Below are positions 33,764-42,243 of a stretch of DNA of 64,000 nt, piece after piece; position 1 is the first letter of the stretch; the number at the start of each line of letters is the position of its first letter. The stretch is from JAAZLS01 sp964463285. GTDB lineage: Bacteria; Bacillota; Dethiobacteria; DTU022. The position numbers and the translations under genes are program-made. The notes under the pieces are model-generated. The model saw nothing but the letters and a program-made list of their open reading frames with translations. It did not search any database and was not told where the DNA came from. The stretch lies in the NCBI GenBank assembly GCA_964463285.1, contig CAYXBB010000006.1:1-64000 (forward strand), given 5' to 3'.

Positions 33764-35053
33764 TTAAATTTCCTGTTTTTTGGGGATAGATGTAGCCCTC
33801 GGGTGGCGGCTACGGTGTATCGGAAGCTGACGATAATCGAAATCCCTGACATGCGCTGTAGGGATCCATTGGCGATTGTTGTAGGTAAGCAAAGCCACGA
33901 TTATGATCGGTACCCAGCTAAAGGTAAACAAGGGGTACAGGGGAAAATAGCGGAAGGTTTTCCAGGGCAGCCTGTCCAGAAACAAGGTAATTAGTGGAAG
34001 AATGTAAGGCAAGGCAATCAAGACCAGGTTCACCAGGGGGAACCTGGTCTGTACTTGTTGATAGATGGAGGTAAAGGTTATTAGCTCCGGTTTAAGCAGA
34101 GTAATCGGTATCAACAGCCCTCCGGCAGCGATTACAAACAGCTGCAGAAGACGAATTCCTCCCTCCAGTTTGGCGGCATCTCCTTCCACCATCCCTCTGA
34201 ACAGTAGGCGGGGAAGGTAAAGCCAGGCTACATTTAACTGTCCTCTGGCCCATCTTAACCGCTGTCGGCAGGAGGCCATAAAGGTGATCGGTTTTTCGTC
34301 AAATACTCTGGCCTCCACGGCAAAACTGGTGCGGTACCCCTCCAACAGGGCCTGGATTGAAAATTCCAAATCCTCGGTGAGGGTTACCGTAGACCAGCCA
34401 ATCTTATCAAGCACCTCTTTATGTATGCACATTCCTGTGCCGGCCAAGCCGGCATTTAGGCCCAGATTATGTCGGGCCAGCAATACAAACCGGTTGTTTA
34501 GCCAAAAGGTAATACTGAAGGCAGAAGAAACCCAACTATCGTCAGGGTTTTTTGAGTCGATAAATGACTGAATTATCTTTTCTCCATTCAGCAACCGGTT
34601 GTTCATCGCCTGTAAAAAATTTGATGAAACTAGATTGTCGGCATCAAAAAACACAGCAGCATCATACCGGCAGGCCTGCCCCCGGGTGAATCCCAGCCGG
34701 GAAAGAGCGTATTTTAGCACTCGTCCTTTCCCGCAGTTTCTATAGTCTAAGCGTTCCCAAACTATTGCTTCGTTGCTTCGTGCCACCTTTGCGGTCCGGT
34801 CGGTACAGCGATCGGCAATTACATAAATATCGTAGAGATGCTTAGGGTAGCGAAGGGCGGCCAGGTTTTTAACTAATTTACCGATTACCTTTTCCTCGTT
34901 ATGAGCGGGTATTATAATTGCAAACCGCATCCGGGGAAGGTGTTGTTTCGGGCTGCGCCTGGTAAACAGTCCTGCCAGGGAAATGGTCAGATAATAGATT
35001 CCAAACCAAAATATCAGGTACTGTAAGTATTTGATTACACTTTGCATGGCCAT
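33764..35053 (-). CDS. Processive family 2 glycosyltransferase, membrane-bound
   Basis: The 429-residue protein has an N-terminal membrane helix, a cytoplasmic GT2 domain and about three C-terminal helices. The catalytic motifs are 'AIIIPAHNEEKVIG', the DxD 'VFFDADNLV', 'TEDLEFSIQALL' (TED base) and 'QRLRWARGQLNVAW' (Q/RxxRW). These define cellulose/hyaluronan-synthase-like enzymes that polymerise and export a beta-linked glycan. The polymer is unknown, and no BcsB- or PgaB-like partner lies nearby. Spacer 35054-35323 contains nothing further I can support. Confidence 0.88.
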   Translation of the reverse strand: MAMQSVIKYLQYLIFWFGIYYLTISLAGLFTRRSPKQHLPRMRFAIIIPAHNEEKVIGKLVKNLAALRYPKHLYDIYVIADRCTDRTAKVARSNEAIVWERLDYRNCGKGRVLKYALSRLGFTRGQACRYDAAVFFDADNLVSSNFLQAMNNRLLNGEKIIQSFIDSKNPDDSWVSSAFSITFWLNNRFVLLARHNLGLNAGLAGTGMCIHKEVLDKIGWSTVTLTEDLEFSIQALLEGYRTSFAVEARVFDEKPITFMASCRQRLRWARGQLNVAWLYLPRLLFRGMVEGDAAKLEGGIRLLQLFVIAAGGLLIPITLLKPELITFTSIYQQVQTRFPLVNLVLIALPYILPLITLFLDRLPWKTFRYFPLYPLFTFSWVPIIIVALLTYNNRQWIPTAHVRDFDYRQLPIHRSRHPRATSIPKKQEI

Positions 35054-35323
35054 TCCTTTAATAGTATTGGGTGAATTTAGCGGTGGTAGACCGAAGTTAG
35101 GTCCCTATTATTTTATACCATAAAAGATTATCCGGCAACGTTCTATGGAAATAATGCCATACCTGGCAAGGCTCCTTTAATGTGCCGTTTCTGGCAGCCG
35201 ACAAGAAATTTTTCAAGCAGGATAAAAGCTTTTAACAATAATTTGATATCGGTCACAGCAGGAGATAAACTGACAGATGTGGAAAGTAATTTTAAAGTTA
35301 ATTTTTAGGTGGGTGAAGCTATT

Positions 35324-35707
35324 ATGGAGTGTCCTTTCTGCAAACCAATTGAACCGGTAATCGCCAACCTGTTGGCGGTGGCAGTAGAAGATAGTTTCCC
35401 CGCCTCTGATGGCCATATGTTAATTATCCCCCGGCGCCACATTCTGAACATTGATGAAGCCACCGCCGAAGAGGTGCTGGCCCTTATGGAGCTTCTCAGG
35501 GAGGTTAAGGGAATCATCCGGGAGCGCTACGGTGCGGACGGCTTTAATATCGGGATAAATGAAGGTGCTGCCGCGGGGCAGACAGTCAGTCATTTACATA
35601 TACATGTTATCCCGCGCCGAACCGGCGATGTAGATGATCCCCGCGGAGGAATCCGTAGGGCTTTACCCTGCCGACATCGCTATCCTAATACGCATACCAG
35701 CTTATAG
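35324..35707 (+). CDS. HIT-family nucleotide hydrolase/transferase
   Basis: The 127-residue protein has 'CPFCKP' at the N-terminus, 'GHMLIIPRRHILNID', 'FNIGINEGAAAGQTVSHLHIHVIPRR' (in part) with the histidine triad H-x-H-x-H, then 'GDVDDPRGGIR'. HIT proteins hydrolyse nucleoside phosphoramidates or dinucleoside polyphosphates. ATG 35324 is chosen, with AGGTGG upstream; an in-frame GTG at 35309 is possible. The C-terminal tail after GGIRR is less typical than usual. Confidence 0.93.
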   Translation: MECPFCKPIEPVIANLLAVAVEDSFPASDGHMLIIPRRHILNIDEATAEEVLALMELLREVKGIIRERYGADGFNIGINEGAAAGQTVSHLHIHVIPRRTGDVDDPRGGIRRALPCRHRYPNTHTSL

Positions 35708-35793
35708 CCTGTATATCAAAAAAATTTTATCAAAATACGCCACCGGCTTAGGCGGGGAGACAGTGAAATTATCAAAAAATACGGGAGATAAAT

Positions 35794-36855
35794 GTGAAGA
35801 TTTTACATACTGCGGATCTTCATTTGCAGGAAAATGCGTACAGGCGGTGGGAAGCCCTCCAAGAATTAGTTGATTTGGCTTGCCGCGAACAGGTGGAGGC
35901 GCTGGTTATTTCCGGGGATCTGTTTGATCGGCAGGTGGACGCCGCGCTGTTGCGCCCAAAACTGCGGCAAATTTTAACCCCGGGTGATTTTACCACGGTT
36001 ATTATTCCCGGCAACCACGATAGCGGTGCATTTCGTAGCGGGCTGTACTTTGGCGATAGGGTAAAAGTGATCACCGACCCGAATAAGCCGGTAGATATCG
36101 GAGCAGCCCTGATCTTTGGTTTTCCGTATGAGCCCTGTACCGGGGAGCAGATGGCCTACCGGTTACAGGGTTTAGCGGGAACGCTTTCGCAGGAATTCCC
36201 AAATATTTTGCTTTATCATGGTGAGCTGTTGGACGCTTATTTTTCCAGCTGGGAGTGGGGCGATGAAGGGGAACAGCGTTACATGCCGATAAAACTTTCC
36301 TTTTTCCAGGGCATTTCGATAGATTATGTGCTGGCGGGCCATTTTCACTCCCGGTTTGCGGTATGGGATCTCCCGGAGGGCGGGTTTTTCGTTTACCCCG
36401 GCTCACCGGTAGCCATTACCAGCCGGGAGAAAGGTCGGCGCAAGGCTAACCTGTTCGAGTTGGGGAAGGCTCCGGGGGAAAGAACACTTTCCACATTTCA
36501 TCTGGAACAGATCACCATGGATTTAGAACCGGGGGAAGAAACCGATCCGCTGGCCTTGCTGACCGGGCGCCTGGCGGAAATTCACCCGGATGCCGGCCTG
36601 TTATTGACGGTCAGGGGATTTATCAATAGCCGACTTCTTGGCGTAAGTGAACAGGAGCTGGTGGATAAAATCAAACAGGTCGCCGGCAATCGGTTTTACA
36701 AAGAAGCAGATTTTTTATTCCAGGATATTACAGATATTTTGGAAGACGATCTTTATAAGGCCTTTGCTGAAAGGTTAGCACGGATGAACTTATCTTCCGA
36801 ACAACAGCAAAATATTAAAGAAATAGTGATCAGGGCCATGGTAGGAGTAAGATAA
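35794..36855 (+). CDS. Mre11/SbcD-like metallophosphoesterase (YhaO-like)
   Basis: The 353-residue protein has the full set of calcineurin-like metal ligands: 'HTADLHLQEN', 'ISGDLFDRQ', 'IPGNHDSGAF', 'LLYHGELLD' and 'LAGHFHSRF'. The C-terminal part is a capping region. It overlaps the following ATPase gene by one base, as sbcD-sbcC, mre11-rad50 and yhaO-yhaN pairs do. This suggests a DNA end-processing nuclease whose activity is gated by the ATPase. The large C-terminal differences from SbcD favour the YhaO type. Confidence 0.85.
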   Translation: MKILHTADLHLQENAYRRWEALQELVDLACREQVEALVISGDLFDRQVDAALLRPKLRQILTPGDFTTVIIPGNHDSGAFRSGLYFGDRVKVITDPNKPVDIGAALIFGFPYEPCTGEQMAYRLQGLAGTLSQEFPNILLYHGELLDAYFSSWEWGDEGEQRYMPIKLSFFQGISIDYVLAGHFHSRFAVWDLPEGGFFVYPGSPVAITSREKGRRKANLFELGKAPGERTLSTFHLEQITMDLEPGEETDPLALLTGRLAEIHPDAGLLLTVRGFINSRLLGVSEQELVDKIKQVAGNRFYKEADFLFQDITDILEDDLYKAFAERLARMNLSSEQQQNIKEIVIRAMVGVR

Positions 36856-39179
36856 TGAAGATAAAGGAGTTTGCGATCTGGAGGTACGGCCCCTTATCCG
36901 GAGACGGAACCGGCAAAGTAGCGCCAGGTAATTTCAACCTGTTTTTTGGCCCCAACGAGCAGGGGAAAACGCTTACCATAGATGCTTTGGTTAAGTTGCT
37001 TCTAAGGAAAAGTTATAAAGAATTCGATAAAAGCATTAACCGGGTAAACGAGCTGCCGGAGGGATATGTGATTATAGAACAGGCAGATGGAAATACGGCC
37101 AAGCTGCCGGAGGACGGCGATCTAACCCGGGTTACCGGGCTTACTGCCGCCGAGTGCCGTAATATCTTTATTATCAGGGACAGTGATCTCTCCATTAACC
37201 GGGAGAACCTGTTTTATAAAGGGGTTACCAATCGGTTGACCGGTCTGCGAACTGAAGAAATTGAGCGTATAAAAAGCGGTATTCGCGAGCTGGCCCGGCT
37301 GACTCCGGGAAATATTTTTCAGGATACCAGCCCCCAGAAACTGAAATCTAATATAGCCAGGGCCGGGGAACTGGTGGAACAAATTGAAAAACTAAGTGAG
37401 AATTTGGAAGCAGAAGGTTACGAGCTGTTTGAAGCCGAACTGGCTCAAATTAATACGAAAATTGCCACGACAGAGTATGATTTAAAGTGCTATGAGGAAG
37501 CCCGCCGCCGGGAAATATATCACAAGGGGAGTAACGCCCTGAGACTTTTGCAGGAAGCCTATCGGGAAACCCTATCCATGCAAGGTTTTAACCGGGGGGA
37601 TTTGGACCGGTGGCAGATGCTGCAATCACAGGTGGAACCCATGCGGGTGGAAGAACGGGATACCCGAGGGAAGTTAAGTTCAGCCGAAAACGAGTTATTT
37701 CAGGCCCGGCAACGGGTTGAACAGCTTAACCTGGCCGTGCAACAGCTGGAACGAACCGCTGCCCTGTTTTCGGAACGGGTTGAGCCCCGGTTAAAAGATT
37801 ATGTTAACAGAAACAAAGAACTTGCCAACCGGGAAAACCTGGGGAAAAATCTGTTTACACTCCGGGCAGCGGCATTTGCCTCTTTCCTTCTTCTAATCTC
37901 CCTGCTCGGGATAATAGTCCGGCCGGCCGGGTGGCTGTTCCCGCTAATTGGTAGCAGCCTGGTATTTTTATTGATATTTGGCGGGATAAGGTTGAGATTG
38001 TCCCGGGAAAAAGGGCGATTGGCAGTTCTTTGGAAGGAAATCTACAGCCGGGCAGCCGGATTGGGAGCTGTGGCAGAGCATTACGGGGAACTTTTGGCCT
38101 GGTGGGGAGAATTCAATGATCGCCTGACAGCTGAGAGGCAGCAGCTGACAGAGGCAAATAACCGGGTTGTTTTGCAAGAAAAACTGGTCGAAGGGTTGGG
38201 GGATCGGCTCAATAATTTGACTGTTACGATCAAAGGGATCGAGCAAAACCTTCAGCAGCTGATGCGTAAAGCGGCAGTCAGTTCCCGGCAGGAATATCGG
38301 CAAAAACTGGAGCTGAAATTAAAACTTGAAAACCAGGTCCAGCAGCAGAAGGCGGTTCTGGAAAGTCATTTCAGTATACCCGGAAACCTTTCATTGTCGG
38401 AACAGGTCTCAAGATGGGAAGAAAGCCTGGAAAGACTAAAACCTTTTACCGGACTTGGAACAGGGATAACCTACAATGAACAAGAAGTTTCCGGTTTACA
38501 GCAAAACCTGGAAAACCTTCGTCGCCGACAGAAAGAGCTGACAGAAAAATGGAATATGTACCAAAAACAGCTTCTGAATATGGAGCAAGAGATAAGCAAG
38601 AATTTTGGCGAGGAGATTGATCCGGTGTATTGTCAGACCCTGGCCGATCTGGAGGTCGCTGTTAGAAACCTATCGGAATGGATCAAATACCATGAAGATT
38701 ATCGTGAGCAGGCCCTGATCGCTTTAGAACTGTTCGATCAAATAGCTGCAGAAGAAGAGCTAAAGGTTCTGGAACTGTTTGGCGAGCAAAGTCCTGTAAG
38801 CCGGTGTTTTTCAAAAATTACCGGAGACCGGTATAAAGGGGTATTTTTTGATGCCGGACAACGTAAAATTGTGGTGGATACTACCGGGGAATCGGCTCTT
38901 TATGCGGACCAGCTTTCGGGCGGCGCCTACGATCAGCTTTATTTTTCCATCAGGCTGGCTTTGGGTGAAAAGCTGCTGGCGGGGGAAACAGGGTTTTTTA
39001 TCCTGGACGATCCGTTTATAAAGGCCGACCCGGAACGCCTGCGAATATTGATTAATATGCTGTTGCAGGTAGCCGGCGCCGGATGGCAGGTAATGTATTT
39101 CAGCGCCAAGGGCGAGGTAAGAGATGCACTGCAGGACAAATTACAATCCGGGCAAATTAAAGAGCTAGGCCTTGGTTGA
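36855..39179 (+). CDS. SMC/Rad50-like ATPase of the YhaN type with membrane segments
   Basis: The 774-residue ATPase has an N-terminal half-site 'FGPNEQGKTLT' (Walker A, residues 32-39), long coiled coils, and a C-terminal half-site with 'LSGGAYDQLYF' (signature, about residue 687) and 'FFILDDPF' (Walker B, about 713). Instead of a zinc-hook CxxC at the coiled-coil tip it has two hydrophobic helices (about residues 335-378), as in B. subtilis YhaN. The complex may thus sit at the membrane. It pairs with the Mre11-like nuclease. Start ATG 36855 overlaps the upstream stop. Confidence 0.85.
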   Translation: MKIKEFAIWRYGPLSGDGTGKVAPGNFNLFFGPNEQGKTLTIDALVKLLLRKSYKEFDKSINRVNELPEGYVIIEQADGNTAKLPEDGDLTRVTGLTAAECRNIFIIRDSDLSINRENLFYKGVTNRLTGLRTEEIERIKSGIRELARLTPGNIFQDTSPQKLKSNIARAGELVEQIEKLSENLEAEGYELFEAELAQINTKIATTEYDLKCYEEARRREIYHKGSNALRLLQEAYRETLSMQGFNRGDLDRWQMLQSQVEPMRVEERDTRGKLSSAENELFQARQRVEQLNLAVQQLERTAALFSERVEPRLKDYVNRNKELANRENLGKNLFTLRAAAFASFLLLISLLGIIVRPAGWLFPLIGSSLVFLLIFGGIRLRLSREKGRLAVLWKEIYSRAAGLGAVAEHYGELLAWWGEFNDRLTAERQQLTEANNRVVLQEKLVEGLGDRLNNLTVTIKGIEQNLQQLMRKAAVSSRQEYRQKLELKLKLENQVQQQKAVLESHFSIPGNLSLSEQVSRWEESLERLKPFTGLGTGITYNEQEVSGLQQNLENLRRRQKELTEKWNMYQKQLLNMEQEISKNFGEEIDPVYCQTLADLEVAVRNLSEWIKYHEDYREQALIALELFDQIAAEEELKVLELFGEQSPVSRCFSKITGDRYKGVFFDAGQRKIVVDTTGESALYADQLSGGAYDQLYFSIRLALGEKLLAGETGFFILDDPFIKADPERLRILINMLLQVAGAGWQVMYFSAKGEVRDALQDKLQSGQIKELGLG

Positions 39180-39195
39180 TCAAGGGCCTATTTTT
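39166..39195 (+). terminator. Rho-independent terminator overlapping the ATPase stop codon
   Basis: TAGGCCTTG (39166-39174), loop, CAAGGGCCTA (39181-39190) and a run of five Ts. The stop codon TGA lies in the loop. Confidence 0.85.
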
Positions 39196-39196
39196 C

Positions 39197-39480
39197 CCTT
39201 ACCGGCGGGGGGAGCCTATGGCTTGCAGATCTGTCACTAAAACTTGCCTATAAAGGGGACAAGGAGCTCTATTTGAAATAGCAAGGATTTTTAACCGGGC
39301 GAAGGATACAATAAATCCTTCACCCTATGCAAAGGAAATGACTGCGCCTGGGGTAAACCGGAAGGTTTTCATATACTCATCTGCCGTTCCCATGGCCGGC
39401 TCAAAAGTTTTATCTGAAAGGTGGTGAGGGGGCTTTATCGTTAACAGCGCGGTTTGTCTTGGTGGAGTGATTAGAATTTA
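39197..39480. other. Non-coding spacer without recognised feature
   Basis: About 280 bases between the YhaN-like gene and the MBL-fold gene. I see no convincing promoter, hairpin or ORF apart from the AAGGAGG ribosome site of the next gene at 39482-39488. Confidence 0.6.
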
Positions 39481-39496
39481 GAAGGAGGTTATGCCT

Positions 39497-40237
39497 GTGC
39501 ATTTATCGGTACTTGGTTGTTACGGACCATACCCTCCGGCAGGAGGAGCCTGTTCAGGTTACTTGCTGGAGAAGGACGGCTTTAAGATTTTGCTTGATTG
39601 CGGCAACGGGGTGTTAAGCAGGCTTCAGGATTTTATTCAGCTATGGGAACTTAATGCCGTAGTGATCTCTCATTTTCATGGCGATCATATCTCAGATTTA
39701 AATGTTTTGCGCTATGCATTGGATGAAGCCTGCTGTCAAGGTATGCGAACAGAGCCCCTGCCTCTTTATGCACCACCGGAGCCGGAGGAGGAATTTGAAA
39801 GACTGCCGTACAAAAATATTTTCCGTATCATCCCGTTGAAGGCAGGCCGTCCCCTTCAAATTGGCCCTTTTGTATTTGACTTTTTACCTACCGTTCATGC
39901 CCTGCCTTGCCTGGCTATGCGGATAGAATCCGATCATAGTACTCTGGTTTATTCCGGTGACAGCGAATACTTTCCCTTGATGGCTGAATTTGCCCGGGGA
40001 GCTGATTTGTTTCTCTGTGAGGCCAATCTTCTGGAAGAAACGGAGTGCCACCGTCCACCTAACCATATTTCCGCTTCTCAGGCCGGTTTGCTGGCCGCTT
40101 CGGCCGATGTGGGAAGACTGATCTTGACCCATCTTCCTCCGGGTAAAGACACGGCGGAGCTTGCGGAAGATGCGAGAGAACATTTTCCGATTGTAGAGGT
40201 GGCCCGGGAAGGGGAACGCTACCGGGTAAGTTGTTAA
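39497..40237 (+). CDS. MBL-fold metallo-hydrolase (YhfI-like, RNase Z/phosphodiesterase group)
   Basis: The 246-residue protein begins 'MHLSVLGCYGPYPPAGGA' when read from GTG 39497, which is eight bases after GGAGG; ATG 39491 is too close. It has the metal motif 'SHFHGDHISDL' (HxHxDH), a distal 'YSGDSEY' Asp and a final His in 'ILTHLPPG'. The fold matches ElaC/RNase Z and cyclic-nucleotide phosphodiesterase relatives but lacks the long exosite of true RNase Z. The substrate is unknown. Confidence 0.85.
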   Translation: MHLSVLGCYGPYPPAGGACSGYLLEKDGFKILLDCGNGVLSRLQDFIQLWELNAVVISHFHGDHISDLNVLRYALDEACCQGMRTEPLPLYAPPEPEEEFERLPYKNIFRIIPLKAGRPLQIGPFVFDFLPTVHALPCLAMRIESDHSTLVYSGDSEYFPLMAEFARGADLFLCEANLLEETECHRPPNHISASQAGLLAASADVGRLILTHLPPGKDTAELAEDAREHFPIVEVAREGERYRVSC

Positions 40238-40322
40238 AACAATAAATTAAAAAACACTACCGGTTACAGGAATAAGCCTTGAAAAAAAATATAGACAATA
40301 TCTTCAGTTTGTAGGAGGCGGG

Positions 40323-41270
40323 CTAGTATTTTAAAAAATTAACAACTATTGCAGACAAGCGGCCTATTTCTTGGGCCGCTTGTCTTTCTGAAGGAGGGTT
40401 TTCTACCATAACGGTAAGTGCCACCGGGGGTCGATGGGGAAAATAAATTAGGGCCATGTCTCCGATCATTTCCGAAACAGTGCCAACCTTGTTGGCTACT
40501 GTAACTCCGTTTCTACCAAGTTCAAGACCGATGCGCTCCTTGTTATCGGTCTGTTCCATCATTTTGATCGCTTTTCGGGTAAGCTGTTCGTTGCAAATCT
40601 GCCGGTTCTGTAGAGCGATTAGCATTTTTGTCAGTTCCTTGGCGGTGGACCGGTTGGAGGGTAGGGGAGAGGTAAGATCGTACATTTTACGGGTGGCCCG
40701 AGTTTGTTTCAAACCCAGCCGACGGGCCAGATGGGCCACCTGTGCCGGTCTTGCCAGATCCAGCACCATATTGGCGGCGATATTGTCGCTTAAACCGATC
40801 ATCAGGGAAAGTAACTCCTCCAGGCTATAGGAGCTTCCAGTCGGGGCAAACTGAAGGATGCCGGTGCCGGTTACCGGGGTGCCGCCGGCATATTTTTCCG
40901 GTTCGGTCAACGGGTATACCTGCTGCAGTGAAAGGTTCCCTTTTTCAATCTCTTCCAAAGCCGCCAGCAGATAAAGGGTTTTAATTAAACTAGCCGGATA
41001 GACCGGTCGGTTTTCCTCCACTCCGATCCACTCTCCGGTAGCAAAATCATAAAGGCATAGCCTTATGGCAAATGGGCTATGTTCGATTTCCTGCAGAAGG
41101 GCCGGTTTTAGCTGCTCGAAACCCCTGCGGCTATGGTATTCGGCCATATTCCTCCCTAAATATTCCCCCGTCCGGACTGCCCAGGCAGCCGGTGTTTCCC
41201 AGAAAACCACCGGCAGCGTAGTAATCAGGGCCAACAAAAGGGCGAAAAGCTTGAAAGAAGGTTTTTTCAT
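40323..41270 (-). CDS. Exported class A beta-lactamase-fold serine hydrolase
   Basis: The 315-residue protein has a signal peptide or anchor ('LFALLLALITTLPVVFW') and the class A fold: 'YPASLIKTLYLLAALEE' (SxxK), 'MIGLSDNIAANMVLD' (SDN) and 'VANKVGTVSEMIGDMALI', where the KTG box reads KVG. Replacement of the KTG threonine suggests weak or no beta-lactamase activity and perhaps a peptidoglycan or D-Ala-related role. The Glu of the omega loop is not obvious. The gene is transcribed alone, divergent from the FMN-binding protein gene. Confidence 0.82.
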   Translation of the reverse strand: MKKPSFKLFALLLALITTLPVVFWETPAAWAVRTGEYLGRNMAEYHSRRGFEQLKPALLQEIEHSPFAIRLCLYDFATGEWIGVEENRPVYPASLIKTLYLLAALEEIEKGNLSLQQVYPLTEPEKYAGGTPVTGTGILQFAPTGSSYSLEELLSLMIGLSDNIAANMVLDLARPAQVAHLARRLGLKQTRATRKMYDLTSPLPSNRSTAKELTKMLIALQNRQICNEQLTRKAIKMMEQTDNKERIGLELGRNGVTVANKVGTVSEMIGDMALIYFPHRPPVALTVMVENPPSERQAAQEIGRLSAIVVNFLKY

Positions 41271-41398
41271 ATATATTCCAAAGCTACCTTTCTTACAACC
41301 CTCAAGAAAATAAAAAAACCCTTGTTCTTTGAGGTTAACATAATATCTCAGAGAAAGGAAGTGCCATAAAATGCTGATTTAGGGTTTAAACCTTTTCG

Positions 41399-41412
41399 GT
41401 TAGTAAACTAAC
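41399..41412. promoter_or_regulatory. Palindromic operator-like site
   Basis: GTTAGT-AA-ACTAAC is a perfect 14-base palindrome in the divergent spacer between the beta-lactamase-fold and FMN-binding genes. A GGTTTAAACC palindrome lies at about 41384-41393. The form suits a dimeric TetR- or MarR-type regulator, none of which is encoded next to it. Confidence 0.4.
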
Positions 41413-41543
41413 TATAACAAAATATTAAAATACAACATAGGTAAATTTTTTGATAAAACAAGAGTAAAGGGAAAAAACCGGAGGTGAAGAAATATTAGTA
41501 TAATCACTGTTTTTTGCAAAACATATTTTATCAAGGAGGAGAT

Positions 41544-41999
41544 GTGGCGGTGAGCCGGGTATTGTCCAGAGATGAAATGGAAGATTTACTCCACCAGGAG
41601 AAAGCCGGCCGGTTGGGCCTTTCTTACCAGGATAACCCCTATGTGATTCCCTTATGTTTTGTTTACCACCAAGAAGCTCTTTTTTTCCATTGCTCTCTAA
41701 AGGGGAAAAAGATGGACTACCTTCGGGGCAACTGCAGGGCCTGTTTTCAGGTAGACCAGGTGGGAGAAATAATATCCACGGAGAAGCCCTGTAAATTTAA
41801 CCTTAATTTCCGGAGTGTTTTGGTAGAAGGGGCTGTCTCCATAGTAACCCGGGATGAAGAAAAACTTTTAGCCTTGCAGCAGCTGATAAAAAAATTTGCC
41901 GGGTCGGAGATTGCCGATCGGTTAACCCCGAAAGATCTGCGAAAGGTGCAGGTGCTGAAATTAACTATCCAGAGTCTTAGCGGGCGCGCGGTAGAGTAA
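41544..41999 (+). CDS. Pyridoxamine 5'-phosphate oxidase-like FMN-binding protein (NimA-like)
   Basis: The product of about 151 residues has 'SRVLSRDEMEDLLHQEKAG', 'GLSYQDNPYVIPLCFVY', 'ALFFHCSLKGKKMDYL' and 'ACFQVDQ', the split-barrel flavin-binding pattern found in 5-nitroimidazole resistance (Nim) and related proteins. AAGGAGG at 41533-41539 supports GTG 41544 or GTG 41550; an in-frame start at 41514 is less likely. Its substrate in this organism is unknown. Confidence 0.82.
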   Translation: MAVSRVLSRDEMEDLLHQEKAGRLGLSYQDNPYVIPLCFVYHQEALFFHCSLKGKKMDYLRGNCRACFQVDQVGEIISTEKPCKFNLNFRSVLVEGAVSIVTRDEEKLLALQQLIKKFAGSEIADRLTPKDLRKVQVLKLTIQSLSGRAVE

Positions 42000-42056
42000 A
42001 AGGACAGAAACAAATAACGAGATACGGACAACAGGGTATACGGATAATGTAATTAT

Positions 42057-42090
42057 CCTCTAAGGGCAGGCGGCCGTCCGCCCTTAGAGG
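42057..42090. terminator. Strong hairpin between the FMN-binding gene and selA
   Basis: CCTCTAAGGGC (42057-42067) and GCCCTTAGAGG (42080-42090) form an 11-bp perfect stem around a GC-rich 12-base loop with CGGCCG. No T-run follows. It probably isolates selA from upstream transcription. Confidence 0.55.
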
Positions 42091-42147
42091 ATACACTGGC
42101 ATTTTCACCAACACCTCCTGTCTCCTGTCCCTGCTTCCGGCTAGCGA

Positions 42148-42176
42148 TTGCTGCTTGGGGACAATCTTGGTATAAT
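42148..42176 (+). promoter_or_regulatory. Promoter of the sel genes
   Basis: TTGCTG (42148-42153), a 17-base spacer and TATAAT (42171-42176), preceded by TTGG, which also gives an extended -10. It lies 67 bases before selA. Confidence 0.75.
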
Positions 42177-42243
42177 GGCTTTGTTTCTAGCGATCGGAAG
42201 ATTTTCTCATTTTCCATAAAAAACGTGGGGCAAGAGGTGACCG

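Noticed and set aside
40356..40384. Hairpin AAGCGGCC...GGGCCGCTT as terminator
   Set aside because: It lies within the last codons of the minus-strand beta-lactamase-fold gene with no T-run, so it is probably coding coincidence.
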